Part shown: positions 38,731 to 49,364 of the stretch, piece by piece
Position numbering within the stretch: the first letter of the stretch is position 1
Layout of the letters: each line of letters opens with the position of its first letter
Source: Steinernema hermaphroditum
Taxonomy: Eukaryota > Nematoda > Chromadorea > Rhabditida > Steinernematidae
NCBI GenBank assembly: GCA_030435675.1
Contig: CM059621.1
Coordinates: forward strand, 14,880,001-14,944,000
Direction of reading: 5' to 3'
Length of the DNA stretch: 64,000 bases
The notes under the pieces: generated by a model
Databases searched by the model: none
What the model saw: only the letters and a program-made list of their open reading frames with translations
What the model was told of the DNA's origin: nothing
Made by a program: the position numbers and the translations under genes

Positions 38731-39040
38731 TCGTAGATGGATGGCAACTAGCCAACTGTCGCCGTTCGTATTCCCGAGCCTCAGCAGGCCAGAAAAACCC
38801 ATATCTTACGACGTCGCTCGAAGGGAACTCATACGAGTCAGCTCGTCGCTCGGATTACGGAAGAACCTGACGTTGCATGGATTTCGTTGTGGTTCAGCAA
38901 CAGCAGCCATTGCCAACGGCGCGCCCATAGATGAAATAATGAGATTTGGCAGATGGAAGCGTCTAGGAACCCTAGATGTTTACGTGGAGGTGTCAACCGC
39001 AACGGTGCCGACGGCGTCTTCTGTGATCAACCATCTGTGA
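38731..39040 (+). pseudogene. tyrosine recombinase fragment (DIRS/PAT-like element)
   Basis: The frame ending at 39040 encodes the C-terminal part of a tyrosine recombinase. LHGFRCGSATAAIANG gives the H-x-x-R catalytic motif, FGRW supplies the conserved Trp, and DVYV supplies the likely Tyr nucleophile; the spacing matches recombinases of DIRS, Ngaro and PAT retroelements or Cryptons. The N-terminal catalytic Arg region is not visible upstream, and no reverse transcriptase lies nearby. It is best read as a truncated mobile-element relic. The start given is approximate; the frame stays open upstream, but that part does not look like a recombinase. Confidence 0.7.
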
Positions 39041-39376
39041 AGCTCTGGTCGATTCCCGTTAACTTGTTGCTAGCCGCTTTTGTTCGATCGCTTGTTGTTA
39101 CCCACTGTTGATTGTTATTTCCGAGTTGCTTGGTTGTCATTTGATCGATCGATCGATTTCCGAGTGAACTCCATAAAGCATACCTATTGTTGAAGTTAGG
39201 AGGTTGTGTGGATTGGTTGATTCCGTACGGAGACGAAATGTACTTTCTCGCGTAGAAGCGCGTAGCAGTTCGGAGAGAAAAAAAAAACGTTTCCGAACCT
39301 CGGAAACTGTGAAAACGAAAAATTCACTCCCAGGGCAACAAGAAAGGGAATAATTCACCCTTAGAGAAAACACAAA

Positions 39377-39583
39377 ATGGAGGTGTCCGACTGTGAGGCT
39401 GGTTATCGAGCACTGTTTGAAGACCAGAAAAAGCAGTACATCGATTACATCGAAGAAGAAGTGGAGGAAGCCTTTTTTCGGAACTCTTTGTACCCAGCTC
39501 CGCTGCGTACATTTCCGTTGAAGTGGGCAGCGAAAAAAACTCCCAGAAGAGGTCGGCGTTATAATCTTATTAACGTCTTATAA
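39377..39583 (+). other. small open frame, unidentified
   Basis: A 68-codon frame, rich in acidic residues in the middle (YIDYIEEEVEEAFF) and basic near the end. It has no signal peptide or domain I recognise. It may be a fragment of a transposon gene or chance. Confidence 0.2.
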
Positions 39584-40346
39584 TCCCGTCTCCCTTGTAA
39601 TCATGCTGTATTTTGTTCTATTGATGCTCTCTCCTTATAAAGTTGAGTCGCGTGTTTCCCTCTCCTCCTCAGCAGCCATCGGAACAGAACAGAATTCGGA
39701 GCACGCGACACAATATTATAAAAATAGGGGATTTTCATGAAGTCCACAATCCGATAGGCGCCAATGCAACACACCAGTTATGCCTAAAAAAATTTCGAGT
39801 TAAGGATATTTCATGTGATTCTTTGACCTCTTTAACTCTTGCATCTGCAAGAATTCAAATAACTGTCTCGCTATGTGTCACAAAAAGGGCGTTGACGCCT
39901 CACACCATCGTCATAATCACATCAACGGCTTATAGCCAGATTATAACACCTCTAGTTTCGACACATGCCGTTATGTTCACGTAGAAATACTTCCACCTCA
40001 TAAGTCTTGAAGTGGTTCAGATTAGCTTTGCGAATGTTCCCTCTATGACCAAATTCCAATGACGAACACCGAACAGTAGCGCGTAGCTTATCAAAAAGAC
40101 AGCAATTAAGGAAAGAATAACGACGCACTTCAGCTGTCAGTCGTGACGCGACTACGTGTTGCAGGCAGCTGATAAGAAAGCGACGAAGATGCACTCTTCC
40201 AACATTACGTGCGAACCAAATCACGCCGGGCATTAATTCGCGAACCATTCCACTAGCACGTCCAAAGGCCGCTAAACGGATTACCAAATGAGCGCTGAGC
40301 AATAAGAAAAAAGATATTGGAATCTTCGGAACGAGGTCTTAAGATG

Positions 40347-40357
40347 TTATCTTATCA
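40347..40357 (-). promoter_or_regulatory. overlapping GATA sites upstream of gene E
   Basis: TTATCTTATCA is the reverse complement of TGATAAGATAA, two GATA sites in tandem, 119 nt before the gene E start. Confidence 0.4.
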
Positions 40358-40463
40358 ATCGGTGGGTCGTCAAAGCACTTAAACGGAGCTTCGGCGCCAC
40401 TGCTTCAGTGCAACCACCCGACGGGCTCTGACCTTTTGCTGCAACTGTATACATATTGTTCTG

Positions 40464-40471
40464 TTTTTCAG
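40464..40471 (+). other. probable trans-splice acceptor, gene E
   Basis: tttttcag ends four nucleotides before the gene E ATG at 40476. Confidence 0.5.
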
Positions 40472-40475
40472 GAAA

Positions 40476-43249
40476 ATGAAATTCTTCCTCGTGCTCGCCC
40501 TACTGTTGCCAGTATTAGTGGCGTCGATCAGATGCCCTCGTGGAGCGTTGAAGAGCTCAGACGACGAAAAGTGCTACCACCTGGTGATTGAGCTGAAAAG
40601 CTTTCAACAAGCTCAGGCATCTTGTATCGCTCTTGGAGGGGAACTCGCCTCCGTGCACAATCAATACGACAATCAGCTACTTGCAGGTGAGTCGACTCAT
40701 TATTGCTAAGAGGATTAACCACTGTTGCCTTCGTTGGAGCAGAGGTGTGTGTTGAAACGGATGGGAATTAAGCGATCAATCACCAACAGTAGTTCTGTGC
40801 TATTGCGAAATTCGGGAACATTTAGGCAATTTTAGCAAACCCATTGGGATCACCTATAATGCCTTATTCATGAACCCCCGCCTGGGGAGAATTTTTTTAC
40901 TTGGTGACGGGATCATCTGTGAGCTTATGACCATCACTGTGGAACGTCACACGTTCACATCGATTCGGTGCCGCCACGGTTTAAGTCAGCTCTAACCAAT
41001 TTAAGGAAATTGACAGGTTCAGTCAGAGCAAAAATTGGAAAACTCGCATGTCCGTACCGATTAGGAGAGACCTCGGAACGTTGATTTTTGAACTTTTTAG
41101 ACGAATTTACGAATTTATTTGCGATATCTAACATTTACATGTTATCGTACACCAAATCTAGTCACCGCTGCATGGCCTCTTCTTTACGAACCTGTTCACG
41201 CTGGCGCCTGTTTTCTTATCAGCATTGGGAAATGTCGCATGCTCGTGCCGATAAGAGGTCTCGGAAAGTTGATTTTGGAACTTTTCCCAGGTTCGAACCG
41301 GTTACAGCAGATCGTAATTTGTGAAATTTCCACTTTCGGTTAACCTGGGAATCCACATAAGGGCGATATATGGCAACGTGACCGACCTTTGGTGATAGGT
41401 TTGAGCAGGATAGTATAAACTGCGACCCTGCTGGTCTTACCACGAAAGATTAACCACTTTTGAAGTTGTACACTTCCAAATCTTCCTGAACGAACTAACG
41501 GAACGGGTGGTCAAAAATCCACTGGTGGCCGGCCGACGGAGAATCGCGGATAAACCTTAAGATCGGAAAGATATTTGCATGATGTTCCCTTGGAATGCAG
41601 GCTATAAACATTCGTCAGTTCCCAGATATCAAAGATAAGCTGGCAACTATGATTTGTTTCGTGTTAATGACTGATAGTGTGCATGACAGAACAAAACAAA
41701 CATCGGCGTTATAAATCAGTGGCTGTTTCACATGATTTGATAAAATGTGAGATTCATTGATCAGCGAGCAAACGGAAGCCATGCGAGCGCTCAATTTTTT
41801 TTGTCAAGACAAAAGTGATAAAACAGACATTTGAATGCAGTAAAACGTACTTTAAACATAACCCTTGATGCATTGTGATACGGATGCCTGCTTATGAGTT
41901 TTTTGAGACACGGGTGAACAGTTACAAATAGTGATTTTTTCCATTAGAAAAGAACATACTGTTTTCTACTCTAGCCGAATAAACTACTGGTCCCAGGGGT
42001 ACATTGGCAGTAAATCGGTTATATCTGAGCTGTCCTGTCCTGTCAGTTCAACGCGGGCCTCAGACCACACAGGCCAACATGCCCACCAATCATCAAATAA
42101 CAAACGATCTTCTCTCTCTTTTAGAAGCTGCAAGAGATCAGATTCCACAAAGCGGCCTCCTAACTTCCCTTTTCTGGCTTGGAGGAAACGCTTCCATCTA
42201 CCACAACCAGTGGAAGTGGATCGACAACACCCACTTCACCTACAACAACTGGGCACTTCAGCCGACTCTCAAAACCGAACGTTCAAAGTATGAAGATACC
42301 TGCAACGGCGTTATCGTGGATGGCAGCAATGGATTCTGGTCGGCCATGGAATGTGGCGTGTATGCTCCATTTGTGTGTCAAACCGTTTCTAAGAAACCTC
42401 AAGAGCCTCAGTGCCCGAAGGTCTCCTGCCCGGCTCCGTCAACGCCCAAGCCCTGCCGGTGCCCGATTTGCCCTAGACCCATCGAGCTTCCTTGTCCCCA
42501 ATGCCCGGCTTGTCCGAAGCCGAAGGAGGTCACTTGTCCTGCACCTGTCCCAGTGACGTGCCCCACTGTCCCACCCTGTCCTACACCCAAGAAGGTGACC
42601 TGCCCCGCCCCAGTTAAAACCACCTGTCCCCAACCAGTCAACGTAACCTGCCCTACTCCACCACCTTGCCCTGTTCAAACGAAGGCGACATGCCCGCCTC
42701 CGCCTAAAGTGACTTGCCCCACTTTGCCTCCCACCACTACTTTGGCCACCACGACAACTGAGAAGGTCACTACAACCACGACCACAGCCCCTACTCAGAA
42801 GCCCGCCAAGTGTCCGGCTGGATGGACCGGCCACAACGGATTCTGCTACTCCGTCAGCTTCAAGGCGCTAAACTGGTTCGACGCGGTCGACTACTGCGTA
42901 GCTCAGGGAGGCAATTTGGCGTCGATCCACTCGGAAGAAGAGGCGAAGTTCATCAGAAGCGTTATGTTCGAAGCCGACGTCGACATCTACACCTGGATCG
43001 GCGGATTCTCCATCAGGAAGAACGACCAGTACGTGTGGACAGATGGAACCTCATTCGATTTCAAATTCTGGATGCCCCAACAGCCGGCCAACACACAGCA
43101 CGACTACTGTCTCATCGTAAGTGGCGTTCTTGTGATTGAGAACGTTTAACCTATGTGTTCAGATTGGCGATCTTGACAACTTCTTGAAGTGGAGCTCTTT
43201 CAGCTGCCAGTACCGCTCCAGGTTCGTCTGCAAGAAGGTTTCTCTGTGA
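40476..43249 (+). CDS. CTLD gene E, double CTLD with Cys/Pro-rich linker
   Basis: Exons 40476-40686, 42125-43116 and 43163-43249 give 429 residues. A signal peptide (1-17) precedes CTLD1 (about 19-160; LASVHNQYDNQ, FWLGGN, WKWIDNTHFTYNNW, YAPFVCQ). The linker (about 165-285) has some twenty Cys in Cys-Pro contexts such as VTCPAPVPVTCP and PQCPACP, then about 30 Thr-rich residues. CTLD2 (about 288-429) has GWTGHNGFCYS, LASIHSEEEAKF, WIGGFS and YVWTDGTSFDFKFW and ends RFVCKKVSL. Intron 1 is 1.44 kb. The intron that separates CTLD1 from the linker in genes B, C and D is absent here. The linker Cys are many and regularly spaced, so inter-chain disulphides are possible. Confidence 0.9.
40687..42124 (+). 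other. long intron 1 of gene E
   Basis: Within this 1.44-kb intron a segment at about 41044-41100 is repeated at about 41234-41290 (shared text includes GAACTTTT and a TCGCATG start), roughly 190 bp apart. A palindromic GGTTCGAACC at 41290-41299 resembles a tRNA B box but has no tRNA fold. No gene seen. Confidence 0.4.
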
Positions 43250-44260
43250 ATTCTGCGTCTTGTAAAGGCATTTATTTGTGCACAAATAAATCTGCCTTCT
43301 GTATTTGTTTTGCCCATATGTTTTGTAGATGCTGCAAGCGCTGGAGGTAATGATAACATCGTATACATACGAGCAATTCCATCAAAATCAAAGTTAGGGA
43401 ACTCAAAATGTCAAAAATGCGGAATAAGCGTGGCTGCGCGTGTTTCGCGCGGTAAGATTCCAATAGTAGCCTACCAGCGGTGTCCCAAATGGATCATAGA
43501 AAGCTCCAAAGTATTCCCACACATATTTTAGCAACCATATAGCACATATACGGTCTGAGGAATCCGCTTTCCTTGCGCAAAGGACCGCCTTCTTCGCTGG
43601 ACGTGTGGCATTCTTTTAGCTCTACCTGATCGCCACCTAACATATGATATCGTCTGGAAATATCTAAAGGTGATGTAGTCCAGAATATTTTTCGAATTAA
43701 AATCTCAAATACCGTTCTTATGGAAGAACCCATGGCTGTAATGTAAGCCTGTGAAACGCATTGGGTTATCGAAAAATTACACGTTTCGACTCGAAATTTC
43801 TGTTTATACAACGTTGGTTTGAACAATGTGAAATCTGTTGCAATAGTAGAAAATGCCCTTAAATAGATTACCCTAAGGGACTCGTCCCGTCGGAGTAAAC
43901 AACATCGGATGAATCTCCCCGCCCGTCTCTCCGTCCATCCAAGCGTTTCTTATAGTTTTTGAGCCCTTTTTTATCCTGTTTTGTGAGCATCATTTTTGCC
44001 ATCCGCAGGGCTACTTTGCTATTGCACCTAGAGGGCGCGAATTCGCGCACCGCCGCGTTTATACTGATGAACAAACAATGGCTAAGCAAACAAAAAAATA
44101 TCACTCTTTTGCTCTTGTCATTCTCCTTTTTCAAAGACGGGGAGAATTATAAGCAAATAAAAGTTACTCAATGTTTGTTCTTATAGATAGTGAACGCTTA
44201 AAAGTTGCATTCGTTTGGTAGCATATACACAAAGGTATCATCGACTTGTTCTCTCCAAGA
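43250..44260. other. intergenic, repeat-bearing
   Basis: No intact gene. The minus-strand stretch at 43494-43826 is open but unidentified and includes a segment related to 7760-7770. A palindrome-bearing repeat end (GCGCGAATTCGCGC at 44035-44048) with CCGCAGGGCTA upstream matches the right ends of the repeats at 9214 and 55852. Confidence 0.5.
43285..43290 (+). terminator. poly(A) signal of gene E
   Basis: AATAAA, 36 nt past the stop codon of gene E. Confidence 0.7.
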
Positions 44261-46025
44261 ATGCCGATAAAGACGCTTGCCTTCTTTTTGCTCTTACTTG
44301 GCCTTTTACATTACATTGCTGCTGAAACGTCTAGGTAATTGTGTGAAAACTTGGAGTATTTTCTGTTTAGCTCCGAGGTAAAGAATTTAAAGGGATTTCT
44401 TCTCAGCATTCTCGAAGAAACCACTACGTGGTTAGGTGGGATCAAGCCGGCTTCTGGAGATGACGTCTGCTTTCCATACAAGTATATAGCGGGTAAATAA
44501 AGACGTCCATCGAAGAGGAAGAAATGCAATGATTTAGACTGCAACGGCAGCGAACAGTGCCCCGCTGGATCGACTGCAAATCCTGGCCCTGACGGCTGTG
44601 TGTGCTGTGAGTTTTTATAATATGGTATGCCACACGCATCGGCTGCGGTATATACTGATAATATAGAGGTGTTAGAAGCTAAACATAGAGTGCGGATACA
44701 TGACCGACACCAGTGATCGATCCGAAATCCCAACGACTCCGGGTCCCGAGGATGCAAAGGCCATTTTGGAGGTTAAAGTGCAAAATCTAGCAGAAAATTG
44801 GCCGTTCACATCCGGAACAGGGATGTGCGAGTTTTGAGTTTTGGGGTTTTCCATCACTGGTTGTCACCAATCTTGGAAGGTCGCTGACACTGGGAAATCT
44901 ACAAAAGCTGCTGTCTCTAGAGTCAACCAACGTTCTGGAAAGCTTTGGACAAATGGAAAAATGGCTTTAAGTTTTGAGTTTTGAAACGAAGGGCCGAATG
45001 AGCGCATAAAAACCATACCATTGCCGTCATAAACTAAATAAAGGCGAAGCGTTTCGAGACTCATTTAGCAAAGCTGATTTAGCTTCAGATTTTTCCATCT
45101 ATTTTATCAACATTCTGTGCATGTCGTATTCCATCCTTAATGGTGCATACATACAATTTCCCGTGGCGCGAAAATTCCGCGAACGAATACAATTTCGAAG
45201 AAAGCTCCATTCACATTTTCATTCTGAGAACGTTTTTCGTGGTGGGACCCGGAGTTGTTCGGGTACCCGACCCCAATAAGTCTGGTGAAAAAATGGTGAA
45301 AAAAACATTCGGGAAAATTCGGTCACCGCTGGTTATGAGCACCATTTAACAAAAAGTACGACAACATTGGACACATCTTTTAAGTTTGGGCTCTCAAACG
45401 GTTTCGACTCAGAGCCTCACATATTTGAGCATCTGATGAGCACGTGGCTCAGAAAGTGAACTCGCGTCGTTTCTATGAATGGCGCATAACTTGAGTGAAA
45501 TCGTATTTGTAGTGGACTGCACCAAATGATCATTTGCAAAAGTGTGGTCCTTCATAAAGCGAGAAAAATAAGGATAAAAAGTTAGTATTTTTAGGCGGCG
45601 AATACGTTTTCGTACATGCAACAGGGAATTCAACTATTCACCCTAATACTGCAAGCGCTCGTACAACCACGCTTACTAGCACTACTGGAACAACTCCTAC
45701 GCTTAATAGCACCATCGCGCGTAATTCTACTAGCACTACAACCGTGGTTCCGTCAACGACCACGGTATCATCTGTTTGTGAAGATCGGCTTGGTCGGACA
45801 ATATGTCGCAAGAACAGGAAGTTCTGCTTGGACACCAGATACATGACATTTATGCGTGATGGATGTGAGAAAACGTGCAACTTCTGCAACCCTGAGAATC
45901 CCACCTGCGCCGACGACCTTTTCACGAGTTGTATGACGTTCGCCAAAAACAAGTTCTGCACGTCTTCCTTCTACTCTCGACTCTTCAAGAAAACTTATTG
46001 TCAGAAGACTTGTGGATTGTGTTAA
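44261..46025 (+). CDS. secreted protein with two C-terminal ShKT domains
   Basis: Exons 44261-44334, 44407-44492, 44538-44606 and 45595-46025 join in phase into 219 residues. Residues 1-21 are a signal peptide (MPIKTLAFFLLLLGLLHYIAA). A short unassigned Cys-rich region follows (about 27-80; WLGGIKPASGDDVC, then CVCCGEY), then a Thr/Ser-rich linker (about 85-130). Two ShKT modules end the protein: CEDRLGRTICRKNRKFC...CEKTCNFC and CADDLFTSCMTFAKNKFC...CQKTCGLC, each with six Cys in the family order. ShKT domains in nematode proteins are extracellular disulphide modules, often attached to enzymes or mucin-like stems; the name comes from a sea-anemone channel blocker, and no toxin role is implied. 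Intron 3 is 988 nt. No enzyme domain is present. Confidence 0.82.
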
Positions 46026-48377
46026 CGTTGGTTTGTTATGATGTTTATGACGCATATTTATTAAGTTATTATGCTACTGAATAACATGGAAAATTATGTG
46101 GATATCTAAAAAGAAAAAACACCAGTTTGCCACCAACACCACAAAAATACCTTTAACCTCTCTTAACCCTGTAGTTTACGATTTCACGATTTCACGATTT
46201 TCAAGGCATTATGCCTTGCGCGACACCGAAAATAGACAAACAGAGGATGTCTGGAAGACGGCTTCATCCCTGGCGCGGCGTAGATGTCGAACCGGTGGTT
46301 GGCGGAGAGCTTCATGGGGCTTCTGGGAATCGGCAAATCTTCGGATTCAGGAGCGGAACATCGTTTGCGGCACAGCGCACGCTTCTGTGCTCGAATCTGA
46401 TGGTCCGTGGTCCGGGAGTTGCGTCTTCGATGGTGGTGGCGTCCTCAGAGCGTCGGCGACCTTCGGGATGACTTCTCACGTGGTCGGATTCTTGACGTCG
46501 GACATCTTGTTGTCAGCGGTGGTGGGACTACGGCTTCCGGGTGTCCCAATTCCCTCTGGAAGCCGGAACAGTCACAACTGCCACGGGGATGGCCATCTGG
46601 CCAACCAGACACTCAGAGAGCGACCGGAGGGACCGACCGCTCGCCACTGCGACACGAGTGAGAGTCCAACCCTATAGTTTAATCTCAAGAAATTCACATG
46701 TCATAAACAAACGTTGATCTTTTTCTGACTTTGGCTGGAGCGATATCTGAGCAAAGCGATCAGCGGTCCCGGCAATGTGTGCGGGCATCGGAGAGGCGAA
46801 GAAGCCGAATCTTGTCGAGGCGCAGCGGTGGAGTGGACTCGACCGATAGCTGGGGATACAAATGAAAGACGATCCCGGATCGAAATAGGCGAGAAATGCT
46901 TAAAGTGAACCCTGTTCATGAGGATGCATCATTAGTTTGCGCGAGTGTCGAAGAGGTGAAGCGTCGATTGAAGATTTGCAGCCAACAAAAATTTCATTGT
47001 CGTTGGGATGGAGAAGCGTGGAAAAGTGAATTCCCATCATCGGAGCAGCAACTCACTTTGGGAGATTTGCAGCCGACAAAAAGTTCTTTTGTCAAATTAA
47101 GACACACGACAAAAAAAGATAACAGTGTAGAGTTACTGACAAAATAATTTTTCTCACCAAAAATGCAAAGAAGTAGATTCACGAAAAGACATCCCATGTT
47201 TTGGGGAATGTTTTGCTCACTTCTACATACTTGATCGTCTTAGTCACCTCCGTCATCGAATTCTCTACTTGTGCGCCCAGCAATAACATTATAATAACTA
47301 ATCCGTTAGACGCTGAAAACTGTTGAGAAGATGCCCCGGGCTCCCACCGCGAAGCCCCTGTACCGTAGCCCCAGCCGTGCGAGCGAGTGCCATCCGCGCA
47401 GCGTTCCTATTTTCCTTATTCGCTTGTTGTTGTTCAGAGTTTGTGGTTGCTTTTTAACCGGGTGCCGTTCCCTCGTGGATGGATATAAAGTGTTCTTCCT
47501 AAGTCGTGCCCCGCGCCCCACGCACAGGAATTGACACCGGAGTCTCGTCGGACAACCATCTCGTCGTTTCTCCCCCGGCTTCCCACATTAATACAACATT
47601 GGTGTTCCGAGTGCCCGCGTACAACAAAACGGCAAAAATATTCCATTTGAATTTTAAAAAATCATCTAAAGGCGTTTGAATTTGGGCCTCCTATTTGGAC
47701 AAAATTTAAGGCAAATATTCCGATGATTTTCATGCAGAACAAGAGATAAATATGCTCTACCTCAAGCTAAGCTTGGATTCATAACAATAAGAGGAATATG
47801 ACAATAATAATTTCATACCGAATACAGTTGGTCATCTCCATTAACGTGCATTTCCGATGATGACTAATTATTTGTCGTAGCTCCAACTCAAGAGTTAGCA
47901 AACAATTGGCTTCACCTGAACAATCACCTTTAACAAAAACCAGTAGTGTGTCAACAAAGCGAAGCACAAAATGAAACTCAAAGAATTGACAGTCTTAAAA
48001 GAATGGAAACCGCGAAGTACCTTAACGCAATTTTTATGATCTTCCTTAGAATTAGTTATTTACCATTATTCTAGACAGTTGTTCGTGTTGGATGAGGCTG
48101 TTTTGGGCGCAGAGTGACGGCAAATGACTGTTATTTGATTCGTTATCAAGCCCCATTGTCCGTGATCATTGGTTGAGGACGTCGTTTGACAAAAATAAGG
48201 ACGGAAACTGTGACCGAATGGCTGAAAATTGTGTTATGACTCTCTTTTACGCGTTAACCTGTTTACTGCAGATTTCCACTTTGTGGTCACCCCACCATAT
48301 CAGTGACGCTATACTACAACATTGCTCTGATAAAGCGTCTACTTAAGCAGGCCGAAGGTCAACTTATTCAGCAAACC
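46026..48377. other. intergenic between the ShKT gene and gene G
   Basis: About 46185-46870 is a dispersed repeat copy. After it, a short frame near 46900-47147 contains internally repeated TTTGCAGCC(A/G)ACAAAAA text and is not convincing as a gene. The rest to the gene G promoter (48326) is AT-rich without recognisable features. Confidence 0.5.
46185..46870 (+). repeat. dispersed repeat copy
   Basis: Shares GGCATTATGCCTTGCGCGAC and following text with the minus strand of 60090-60190. It also shares TGATGGTCCGTGGTCC and GGACTACGGCTTCCGGGTGT with 58270-58730, and more distantly matches 4735-4960 and 9430-9730. Open frames across it are by-products. Confidence 0.7.
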
Positions 48378-48380
48378 ATG
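48326..48380 (+). promoter_or_regulatory. conserved GATA/TTTAAGC-type promoter block, gene G
   Basis: TGATAA (48328-48333) is followed by GTCTACTTAAGCAGGCC and a TTATTCAG acceptor just before the ATG. The same order and spacing occur before gene H, and a variant before gene I. Confidence 0.55.
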
Positions 48381-49364
48381 AAGGTTCTTTTGCTTCTCTC
48401 TGTGACCACTATGGCCTTGGCCACATCTCCATGTCCACCTGGAGCCTTCCTCAGCGTCTTCAAGGAGAAATGCTTCCAGCCTGTGAATCTCCAAACCGAT
48501 TTCCGGAACGCTCAGAAGATCTGCGCCATGTTCGGAGGGAATCTGGCATCGGTAAACAACCAATACGACAACTACTTATTGACTTGTGGGTATCAAATGT
48601 AATGGTGCGGTAGACATCCACATTTCAGACAAGTCTTCTGGAACCTTCTGGGTAGGAGGAGTGCTCGATAAGGGCGTGTGGAAATGGGAAAATGGCCAGC
48701 AGATGAGCTACACCAACTGGGCCCAGAACGAACCTAAAAATCAGCCGAACTACTGTGTGAAGATCATTAAAAACGAGGGAAATCCCCTGAAGAGCGATCA
48801 GAAGTGGGTGTCCTTGAACTGCGAACAATGGGCCTACTTTGCCTGTGAGACGAAACCGTACTACGGTAGGGTAGTAGACCTTAATTTCTTGCCTACAATC
48901 ATCGCTTCAGTGCCCCTGGAGCCCAACTGCCCGGAAGGCTTCGAGTGTTTCGACGGGCACGCCTACGGTGTTTTTGTGCCGTCACGAACCTGGAACGATG
49001 CTGAGGCTCACTGTCAATCCCTTGGCGGCCATCTGGCTTCGGTCCACTCCGCCGAAGAAGAAGCGTTCTTGGAATACGTTGTAGGGAAGAGGTTTTCAAC
49101 GGCCTGGATTGGAGCTCGTCTTCCCTCCCACGGAAAGGTTCCCGATTGGAGCGACGGATCGAAGGCTGACTTCGTCAAGTGACGCTATAACATCATCGAA
49201 GACTCCGACGAGCCAACTTGCGCCTTTGTTAGTTAATTTCACCCGCTCCCACGCACTAAGTGTTGTTTCAGCTGGTGTCGACATCGGAAAGCGGATGGGA
49301 AAACGGCTTTTGTCCTTCAGATTTCCCGTTCGTCTGCAAGATTCCTATTAACAATGAAAACTGA
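48378..49364 (+). CDS. CTLD gene G, double CTLD with in-frame TGA
   Basis: Exons 48378-48585, 48629-48865, 48911-49227 and 49272-49364 would give 284 residues. Signal peptide 1-16 (MKVLLLLSVTTMALAT); CTLD1 about 18-147 (LASVNNQYDNY, FWVGGV, KWENGQQ, NYCVKI, YFACETKP); almost no linker (VPLEPN); CTLD2 about 155-284 (HLASVHSAEEEAF, AWIGAR, WSDGSKADFVK, FPFVCKIP). At 49180-49182 a TGA stands exactly where genes H and I have TGG (KW). Downstream codons, the phase-0 splice and the last exon remain intact, so one base change explains the break. As written the product stops at 238 residues and lacks the last CTLD2 strands. It is probably a recent pseudogene, a polymorphic null, or a sequence error. 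Confidence 0.85.

Larger units (their letters stand above)
37906..40475. other. intergenic region with transposon fragment
   Basis: Beyond the gene D 3' end this holds AT-rich repeats with TTTTGAGT motifs (about 38270-38400, related to text near 44960-45060), the recombinase fragment at 38731-39040, and a 68-codon frame at 39377-39583. The remaining 0.9 kb before gene E shows nothing recognisable until its promoter. Confidence 0.5.

Noticed and set aside
46096..46677. 193-codon plus-strand open frame
   Set aside because: It lies in a dispersed repeat with copies at 58270-58730 and elsewhere and has no domain.
46896..47147. 83-codon plus-strand frame
   Set aside because: It contains repeated TTTGCAGCC text and no recognisable domain or splice context; not supported as a gene.
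49180..49182. TGA in gene G as a selenocysteine or programmed readthrough codon
   Set aside because: Paralogues have TGG (Trp) at the same position and no SECIS-like element was noticed; a point mutation is simpler.
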